DNA of 13,916 nucleotides, taken from the NCBI GenBank assembly GCA_004151065.3, contig NWUY0300001486.1, positions 22,179 to 36,094 of the forward strand. Direction: 5' to 3'. The position numbers were made by a program, and so were the translations under genes. Origin of the DNA: Larix sibirica. Taxonomy: Eukaryota > Streptophyta > Pinopsida > Pinales > Pinaceae. The notes below the pieces were generated by a model. That model did not search any database and was not told where the DNA came from. It saw nothing but the letters and a program-made list of their open reading frames with translations. This document shows positions 6,786-13,916 of this stretch, piece by piece (position 1 is the first letter of the stretch; every line of letters starts with the position of its first letter).

Positions 6786-7071
6786 GCTCTCCAAGCAGTA
6801 AAGTGCTCATATATGTAATTGGGAATTCAAAAATCATTATTGATTAAGTTAAAAGGAAAGCTAGGTTGGAAGTGTGCAATCTTTGCCAGACTCTTTTAGG
6901 TAGTTATCATTTTCTCATGTTTTCCGGGAATATAAGGTTGTAGTAGACACTTCATCAAAAGAGGCTCTTTTAGTCTTGGTGAGGTTTCTATCCTTTAAGG
7001 AAATTCAAAATGGTGCGGTTGTTTCTGAAGGTAATCTGAAAAAGATCTCAAGTGTTGACTTATCTTTGTAA
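6786..7071 (+). pseudogene. Decayed LINE RNase H C-terminal remnant, copy B
   Basis: It matches the remnant at 338-623, including the GDS to GNS change and the frameshift. Here the reading can be followed upstream across the repeat edge for a few codons (gat at 6780, agt at 6783) in a position where the family has an acidic residue before A-L. This gives slight support for copy B being the true genomic context. Confidence 0.5.
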
Positions 7072-7405
7072 TAGTTTTTTAGTGATGGTTCTATTTTTAT
7101 AAAAAATATGTCTATTAAATGGGGTAGCTCTACTCCATTGAATGATGTAATTTTATGTTATGAAGGATGGACTCTTAGTAATCTTGAATATATTGGAAGG
7201 AGAAAAATAGAAGTTAATCTTCTAGGATAATATAGCTGAAAAACTTGTTATATTTATGTATATTTTGATTCTCAATAAATAACAAGTATATATTTTCTTC
7301 TTGTTGAAAAAAATACTCATATATTTGTGTATAACTATATCGTAATCATTGTATCTCCATTATTTAAATCCATACATGTATAATACTAAAGATAACTAGA
7401 TTTAT

Positions 7406-8063
7406 CTTCACAAAAATTAAATATAACTATAAAAAATTGAACTTTATTGGAAAGAGATCATACTTTAATTGACACTCAAATTAAAATTAATTCACAAATA
7501 TATCACTTTTACTCATATTAAACTTTTGGCAAATTGCTAAATATTATATATAATTATTATAGGAAAGAGAAATAAAATATATTTAAAAAAAAAATATTGG
7601 GAAGTACCACTTAAGTTTCAAATTAAAATTAATTCATAAATATTATTATGAGAATCAATCATCAAACTAAACCAATTCACAAACTTGTAATTATTATAAA
7701 TACCTTATTTTAAGAGAGGAAATTAAATTTTAATAAGAAAATATCATTGTACCACTTATCAATCAAATTAAAATTAAATCACTAATATCACTATTATATT
7801 TAGTCATTAAACTATATTAATTCACAAACTTGTAATTATTATAGCTAATTTATTTCACAAAAGAAAAATGAAATATATTTTTAACAGATATTAAGAAAAA
7901 TATGAGTATTCCACATAAACATTAAATTAAAAAATTTCACCACACTTAATCAAGCTACATTAGTTCACAAATTTGTAATTATTACAATTAACTTTTTGTT
8001 CACGATTAAAAATAGAATATTTTTTTTAAATTAAACTTTATTGAGAAAATATCATTCCCCGCT
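7406..8063 (+). repeat. AT-rich tandem array, about four degenerate 145-bp units, copy B
   Basis: Same array as 958-1615; unit anchors fall at about 7526, 7676, 7821 and 7964. The length of the A10 run inside it is unchanged from copy A, which would be unusual for two independently evolving arrays. Confidence 0.7.
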
Positions 8064-9028
8064 AATAAATCTTAATAATGTGTTATGAATAACAATGACT
8101 AGTATTTTCCTCGAGACGGGTGCTCTAATGCAATTTGTGACGCTCCTTTGCCATATGGATCGTCTTCCAACACACATCAAGTAGTCTCCCACAACATGCA
8201 TGTCAATATGAGGATACCCAGCAAGGAGAAGGGCAGTAATGCAAGCCAAGGTGACCCTCCCCTTCCACATCTAAGTTAACTCCAATGTTTAACACCATGA
8301 GGCTAATATGGAAGGACCCGACTAGGAACATGACAAATAGTCAAGTTCAAGATCTCCAAGTGGAAAGTAGAATTAGACAACTGGAAAAAATGAGGGACAA
8401 TGGTGACATCATTTCAAACAGAGGTGGCATAGAACTCGGATCTAGGCCTAAGATCATTCCTTCTTTACCTTCCACGAACTCCATTTCTCGAAATTGACAA
8501 CATAAATATTTTCATCCTCCTTCCATGAGCTCCCTCAAAACTCATGATGTTAATCATTTGCCACCCTCATTTCTCATTACATCCTCTTTCGTTTCAATGG
8601 CCATGCCTCCTCTATCCATGACCATAATATCACGTATACTTGTGATGCAACAACTCCCCTGAGCCGGCATAACCGAGCTCTCCTCTTCTTTTTCTCTAAG
8701 AATCTCAAGCAATTCACAACTATGATGATGAAGGTATGCACAATCCTCTTCCCACGCTCAACCAAACAAAGAAGCAATTTGAAGCATCACAAGCAAATCG
8801 GGATAATTGTGGAAAGATATTGTCTTATTAAGGATCCCCAATCATAGTCAGATAAGTCGTGTCTCACTCTTCCATTTTGGATGATTCTTCTGAAGAAGAA
8901 GAGTTTCAGGCATAGTGATAAAAAATTCCGCTTGAGAGATCTACAACTCCTCCAGGAAGTTAGTATGAGCCATTGGAATCAAAGCACCACCCACAATTCA
9001 GTCACAGATAAATTCTCCTCTAAAAAAA
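8064..9028. other. GC-richer stretch with no recognisable gene, copy B
   Basis: Counterpart of 1616-2580. It carries the same 70-codon helix-prone frame at 8285-8497 and the left member of the 43-bp repeat at 8067-8108. No family is recognised. Confidence 0.35.
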
Positions 9029-9691
9029 GCACAGAGAATGGATTGAACACGACAAGATAAAGGAAAAAGGAAGATAGTTTCCAACCATATGGACATAATT
9101 CATAGGGAGATAGATGAAGCCCAAGATCATTGCAACAACTTCATCCTTGATGAGATCAAGGCAAGGATAGAGTAAAACAAAGCGTGGGTCAAAGAAGAAC
9201 ATGGCACTCTAGACGTGGAAGTGGAGCAAGATGAAACACAATTATGGTTCAAGGACCCTAACTCTTCTCAATCGAGAGAAACTAAGCATGCCAAAACAAC
9301 TTTGTTGTATTGGAAAATCAAGGCATTAATGGGGAAAACTCTAACAGATGGGAAAGAGGAAAAGTGAGAAATTCTCCTCTAGCTAGACCAGTTGGAAACT
9401 AGCATGGAACATGTACAAGCTCAAACAAGGAACCTATAGTCCATAATGGACTAGATGCAACTTCATATGGGAAACCTTGACTCCAAGATGAACTAGATGC
9501 AAACCTAGATGGGGAACCTAGCTCAGAAAATGATTGTGATGATTAGGGCAATGTCAAGTTTTGAATACAAGCTCACCTTGATTGCCAAGGATTCTACGGG
9601 CATGACCTTTCAATCTACTTCTTCAACTCATAAACCAACCAAAGCAACGGGAAACTAGGTTATTCACATTCCAGATGAAGAAAATCATTAA
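9029..9691 (+). pseudogene. Decayed ORF for glutamine-rich coiled-coil-like protein, copy B
   Basis: Counterpart of 2581-3243 with the same stops, the TAG codons now at 9380, 9437, 9452, 9494, 9506 and 9656 and the terminal TAA at 9689. No extra mutation was seen relative to copy A. Confidence 0.5.
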
Positions 9692-9985
9692 TCTCGAGTT
9701 TAGTATAATGAGCCCTAAAGCATACTATCTTTTAGTAGTAGAATATAATAGGCTGCATACCAGTAATAGTTATGAAAACTGGTAATTAGACATTAATCTC
9801 TTGGATAATCATTTTGATTTTACAAACAATGTTTTATAATCTGGTTTCCTCCAAACATAGACTAGAACTCTGTTATTTCAATGGATAGATTAGTTCTATG
9901 AAACATGACAATAGGTAGCTCTTTCTTTTTGCATACCTGATTAAAAGTTTAACAAGTAATCATTGTGGCATACCAATCGATCTCA

Positions 9986-10050
9986 AATGTAATACTCTTT
10001 TTCTATTTTTCAGTTAATAAAAGAATCTTATATAAATTTATAAAAAAAAA
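9986..10050 (+). mobile_element. Retroposon-like 3' end with short poly(A), copy B
   Basis: Counterpart of 3538-3602: T-rich tract, TTAATAAAAG, and an A9 run of the same length. Confidence 0.4.
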
Positions 10051-10055
10051 TTTAA

Positions 10056-10269
10056 TAATATTTTATTTTATGACAAAATCCAACCCACAATCCTCCTTAT
10101 CAAAATACCAACATATATGTATGACTTGAAAATATATTAAATCCTTAATAACGTGATATGAATAACATTTATTAGTATTTTTTATTTCATGACAAGATCC
10201 AATAAAGAATACTCCTTATCTAAATACAATATAATTATATATGATTTGGAAATATATTAAATTTTAAAT
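10056..10269 (+). repeat. Two-unit AT-rich tandem, period 119 bp, copy B
   Basis: Counterpart of 3608-3821, with the right member of the 43-bp repeat at 10139-10181. Confidence 0.65.
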
Positions 10270-10374
10270 GTAAGGTTAAATTGGTTAATTATAATTTAAT
10301 ATTGTAAAGTAAAAGTTTATGTAACAATTTTAATAATATAAATTCTATAGACTTCCCTTAGCTATGGTGGAGGG

Positions 10375-11168
10375 TTTAAGGGTTCATGGATTCTATCTTT
10401 TTAGAACAGTGACACAGTAAACACTCTTGTATTGTCATGGGAATGGTTAAAAGTAGATGATGTGGGATTAGTGGGAGAGGTGGAAAAGGTAGCGTGGAAT
10501 AGTATATAAAAGCCATGAAAGACAGATACATAAGATTAAATGATAGTGAGGATGCATTGATATGGTTTAGAAATAAAGCTAGAGGTTCTTATTTACCCAT
10601 AATTGTATATATGGTTATAAGAGAAGAAGAAGATCAACTTGAATTGTTCTAGTGGCATGTAACAATTTGGAAGTATAAGTGTCTTAAGTTCAAGATTTTT
10701 ATATGGCTAGTTCTCTCAAACAAGATCCCAATTTGGGACCTCATGCTTAGAAAATTTTGGTGTGGTCTTGGCAAATGTTCTCTATGTAATGATAATGATG
10801 AGAGTATTGAACATGTTTTCATATCTTGTTCTTACATCAAAAAAATGTGGGATCATGTTTCACAAGTCTATGGCATTCATTTTATTTGGGTAGGTCTTTC
10901 TCTTGATCAAGCGCTCAAGATTTGGACAAATTATGCAGTTTATAAGGGTCATTTGGCTATGTCTGTCATTTTCATCTTGGGGGTTTGGTGCTTCAAGAAT
11001 AAGGCAATATTTGAGGATCTAAATATCTCCCCTTCTGTTTATGCATCGAAAGGTTTAGTTGTTCTTAGTCATTTTCCTCATGTGGATAAACCCCCTAAAG
11101 TTAGAAGGATTGCGGAAGAACTCATTGATATATCGGTTATGTGGCTATACTTTGATATTACTTCTTAG
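10375..11168 (+). pseudogene. LINE ORF2 remnant: post-RT linker and zinc-binding domain, copy B
   Basis: Counterpart of 3927-4720 with the same 1-base frameshift (near 10503) and TAG stops at 10402, 10650 and 11166. Zinc ligands are Cys 10776, Cys 10785, His 10812 and Cys 10827. The open 141-codon piece begins at 10743. Confidence 0.85.
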
Positions 11169-11600
11169 GGGACTCCAACAGTGGGTGGTGCAGGAGGAAT
11201 CCTTTTCATTAATGAGCATCATTGGATCAAATTCGCAGCTGGTGTGGGGTTAAGCTCAAATAATAGAGATGAGTTAATTGCTTTAAAGTTGTCTTTAACT
11301 TTGGTTTTTCTGGAGGGTGTACAGAACCAACAAGTATATGGGGACTCAAAAATTGTCATAGACGGGATGAAGATGAGGAGATCTCCTTAGAATATTCTTC
11401 TAATTCTCATTTACTAAGAGATAATCAGATTGGTGGGACTTTTGCAGTCTATTCGTTTTGAGCATATATAGAGAAAAAGAAACATACAAGCAGATCAATT
11501 GTCTAAGACAAACTTACTGGTGGGAGAAGGATTTTGGCACAAATGGGAGAAGGAAAATGACTTTGTGACAATTTTTGACCCGGGACCTTATACGATGTAG
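11145..11600 (+). pseudogene. LINE ORF2 remnant: RNase H domain with intact acidic tetrad, copy B
   Basis: Counterpart of 4697-5152. Acidic residues are Asp 11154, Glu 11271, Asp 11343 and Asp 11493; stops at 11166, 11388, 11415 and 11469 are shared with copy A, and the frame closes at TAG 11598. Confidence 0.85.
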
Positions 11601-12347
11601 TTTCATTTAGACCATGACAGTTTTATCAGATAATCCTATGAGGGTAGTTGTTTGCTTGATATATGTTTAGTGGTTATAGACAGTCTTGTGTTACGACATG
11701 TATGGATGATGAACTCAATCCTTTGTCTTGGATTTTATTATTATGGCTAAAATATCTTTGGATCTCTGTACAATGTGGTTTATTGCTAATAACAAGAACC
11801 ACAATGTGGTTTCGTCCCTACATCTTGCTAAATAGACTGTAATTTTGAAATTTATAACTATGATCATATACATAGAAGCAATCTTGATATTCTTGGTTGA
11901 AAATTTCATGATCCATTGGACCAAAAAATGACGATAGAAATTCACTTGACTCATGTCAAAAAATGCTAATTACAAACCAGAATAGGTGATGACAACAAAG
12001 GGTCCTTAACTACAAACAAATCAATTTGCAGGGCCTTGGCATCAGAAGTGATAAGCATTGTGGCATATCAAAATATCTCATATGGTTTCTAGAAATATCT
12101 TTTTATTACAAATAGAAAAAACAATTTCACAAATTTTCAATACGCACTAGATAATTTGCTTCCAATTGCAAAGACTAAAGTAAAGAGAAAGTCAGATTTA
12201 AAACAAACAACTTTGCTAACTATATATCTACTACAAGTGCTAAACATGTTAAGGAAACATATACATAGATTCCAAGCACAACAAAGTATGCCATTTCAAG
12301 AATGTAAGGTAGCATGGATCTCAGGATGAAGAAAATCTAAAATGAAG
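11601..12347. other. No gene seen; LINE 3' flank, copy B
   Basis: Counterpart of 5153-5899, including the duplicated ACAATGTGGTTT and the small near-palindrome at 11797-11811. The block ends at 12347 in AAAATGAAG. Confidence 0.4.
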
Positions 12348-12468
12348 CCAAAAAAATTAGGATACAACAAGTATTACATGAATAGGAGAGAGAATCAACA
12401 AAAGAAAAAAAATGAGATAAGGGATTGATTGAATCGTAAATTCCTTTGTAGATATGTTTTGGTATATA
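12348..12468. other. Right flank of copy B, no gene seen
   Basis: A purine-rich 121-bp stretch (CCAAAAAAATTAG, later AAGAAAAAAAATGAG) that bears no resemblance to the flank of copy A at 5900. It ends at the N at 12469. Confidence 0.5.
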
Positions 12469-12469
12469 N
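12469..12469. other. Single N, probable assembly join
   Basis: Third single undetermined base. Sequence to its right (12470-13916) is probably a separate contig. Confidence 0.7.
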
Positions 12470-12513
12470 TTGTTGAGTTCTCATCACATGTAGATCACAT
12501 TCTTCCATAGAGC

Positions 12514-12586
12514 TCTAATGTTGATTTGACCATATACTCTAAGAAGTCCCAGACTTCTTAGAGCCAATGTCAAATTCAACATTAGA
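12514..12586 (+). repeat. 34-bp imperfect inverted repeat with 5-base loop
   Basis: The left arm 12514-12547 (TCTAATGTTGA to CTCTAAGAAGT) pairs with the right arm 12553-12586 (ACTTCTTAGAG to TCAACATTAGA). The outer and inner 11 bases match perfectly, and the middle matches through TTTGAC/GTCAAA with a 1-base shift. The loop is CCCAG at 12548-12552. It looks like a foldback of a dispersed plant repeat or a nested LTR fragment; no transposase is present. Confidence 0.75.
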
Positions 12587-12676
12587 TTAGACTTCCTCTA
12601 ATATACAAAGGGATCCGACACTTCTTAGAGCCAATGTCAAATTCAACATTAGATTAGACTTCATCTAATATACAAA
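12553..12676 (+). repeat. Two tandem copies of a 57-bp unit, 67 bp apart
   Basis: ACTTCTTAGAGCCAATGTC through CTAATATACAAAGG occurs at about 12553-12610 and again at about 12620-12677, differing at one position (CTTCCTC versus CTTCATC). Near-identity implies a young duplication. Each copy contains a right arm of the adjacent inverted repeat, so the left arm at 12514 has two possible pairing partners. Confidence 0.8.
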
Positions 12677-12679
12677 GGA

Positions 12680-13916
12680 TAGTAACATAGACAAGTCATC
12701 TCACTCTATAAGAATAGATCACTCATCAAGACTACTCCTTCCTGGAGGAATGCAATGTGACCTCTAGCCTTCTATCGCTCCAGTCAATCCACATGACTTG
12801 GACAAAGGTTAAGCATCCAAGCCTCGAGACACTTAGTCAATATACATGACTAATTAGTGCTATGACGGGTTAGTGCTATGACTAAATATATATGATTGAA
12901 AAACAATGTGAGAAAATTTTCCTATCTGTACAACTTGGATATGAAGTAAACTAATCTTGCAGCAAAAGGGTCCTGTTTCCGGTCACAGATCTAATACAAA
13001 GCTGGTAGAAATTTCAGGCATGACCGGAGTTTTACCATGATTCAAGATCAGTGCATGGTCGAACAATGATTTTAGGTGTTTCTCCCAATAATTGACCCGC
13101 AGTAAAAAATTCGATCAGAGTTTTGGATGGTTGGAAACTCTGATTTTCTGTATAGTCTCATTCTAACAACTGGATGAAAGTTTGCTAGATGTCTCCCTGG
13201 ATATGACTGAGTTCATTGCATATGTGGCACTAATAGAAAACTATTTACTGGGAATGCAAATCGTGGATATCGGTTCAAATATCTATATAAAAATAAAAAC
13301 AACAAATGTTCATGCAGTATGCCACCTTTACTATTTTAATGAAAGACATCAATTCATGTGTTACACCCGAAGGAAGTGTTTATGTTCGTAAAAACTTTTT
13401 GAATCATTAAAAAATTATATATTATTTTAACTTCACAGTGAGATAGCAGAACTTCAAACGCCTATGAAGATGTGAATTAGCTCAAAATTTTATTATTCCA
13501 CTCAACTGACAGTACACAGGATTCCATAGAGGTATGTTACAGCTTCCAATAGACACTGTTGTAATTTGAGGAAAGATTAAGGATGTGAGAATAAGGCTTC
13601 ACATGTATTTATCTTGAGTGGAAGCATCCACCCGTGTAGAAGCTTCTCATAGTGTTCCCAAGTAGTTGATGCGTGCTGAAAGGAGTCTATAGATGTAATT
13701 ATTGGTATGTTGTGCATGAATAGCAAAATATAAAGAGAAGAATTAAAACATGAACACTGTCAAAGTATTCTGTTTACAGATGAAACACAAAGTTGCCCCA
13801 TTTTTCAAGATTTACATTTAGTTTCCCTAGGTGAACATGAATAATGCAGTTAGAACAAAATTAAAACAAAACATCACTGCAACATCTCTTGAACATCAAC
13901 ATAGATTTAAGGCACT
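12680..13916. other. No recognisable gene; minor repeats
   Basis: I see no domain on either strand. TTAGTGCTATGAC is duplicated at 12854-12866 and 12870-12882. A 69-codon plus-strand frame at 13182-13391 has no recognisable motif. On the minus strand, CTCCTTTCAG (near 13675-13684) looks like a splice acceptor followed by a protein-like stretch (TWEHYEKLLHGWM), but it stops soon after and has no convincing donor. The region could be intron, intergenic DNA or decayed retroelement. Confidence 0.4.
13114..13144 (+). repeat. Perfect 10-bp inverted repeat, 11-base loop
   Basis: ATCAGAGTTT at 13114-13123 is the exact reverse complement of AAACTCTGAT at 13135-13144, enclosing 11 bases rich in G and T. 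It would form a small hairpin in RNA. It is too short for a plant microRNA precursor by itself and no role is assigned. Confidence 0.6.

Larger units (their letters stand above)
6784..12347 (+). repeat. 5,564-bp direct repeat, copy B
   Basis: This is the second occurrence of 336-5899 at offset 6,448. Unlike copy A, its left edge at 6784 lies within continuous sequence, and its right edge at 12347 passes without an N into CCAAAAAAATTAG. All stop codons and frameshifts described for copy A are shared, so the decay came before any duplication. Confidence 0.9.

Noticed and set aside
336-12347. The two 5.56-kb copies as LTRs of a giant element with an 884-bp interior
   Set aside because: The copies lack TG...CA ends, no primer-binding site or polypurine tract was seen at the inner edges, the left edge cuts into a LINE RNase H remnant, and an N lies in the interior.
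13580-13690. Possible minus-strand exon with TWEHYEKLLHGWM after a good acceptor-like CTCCTTTCAG
   Set aside because: The frame closes after about 30 codons, no consensus donor is seen, and I could not match the residues to a family.

Overview
The window reads as nuclear DNA of a seed plant, most likely a conifer. It is AT-rich and gene-poor, with one intron-bounded exon of a plant-type cytosolic HSP101/ClpB chaperone and many decayed non-LTR retrotransposon (LINE) remnants. The conifer assignment is inferred from the repeat style and rests on no diagnostic marker. Single N characters at 335, 6280 and 12469 look like assembly joins, so the window is probably four contigs in one scaffold: 1-334, 336-6279, 6281-12468 and 12470-13916.

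Layout. 1-121 is probably the tail of an intron. 122-334 is a late exon of HSP101 covering the end of the second ATPase module; its coding sequence stops at the N at 335. 336-5899 is a 5,564-bp block (copy A), repeated as 6784-12347 (copy B) with a constant offset of 6,448 and no difference that I found. From 5' to 3' each copy holds: a broken LINE RNase H tail; an AT-rich array of about four degenerate 145-bp units; a stretch with no recognisable gene; a decayed reading frame for a glutamine-rich, coiled-coil-like protein; a retroposon-like 3' end with a short poly(A); a two-unit 119-bp AT-rich tandem; a second LINE ORF2 tail (linker, zinc-binding and RNase H domains); and about 750 bp with no gene. 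5900-6783 separates the copies and contains a degenerate tandem of about 100 bp and a pair of 39-bp repeats around the N at 6280. 12348-13916 has no recognisable gene; it contains an inverted plus direct repeat cluster at 12514-12676 and a perfect 10-bp hairpin at 13114-13144.

Working together. Apart from the HSP101 exon there is no intact gene, and no operon or pathway. The LINE pieces are dead: stop codons and frameshifts interrupt them, although the zinc ligands and all four RNase H acidic residues survive in the better copy. In the decayed frames 11 of 14 stops are TAG, many at places where glutamine (CAG) would fit, as expected from decay of CHG-methylated plant DNA. I found no convincing new biological system. 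The most consequential point is structural: the perfect duplication begins at the base after an assembly N, so it may be one repeat contig placed twice.
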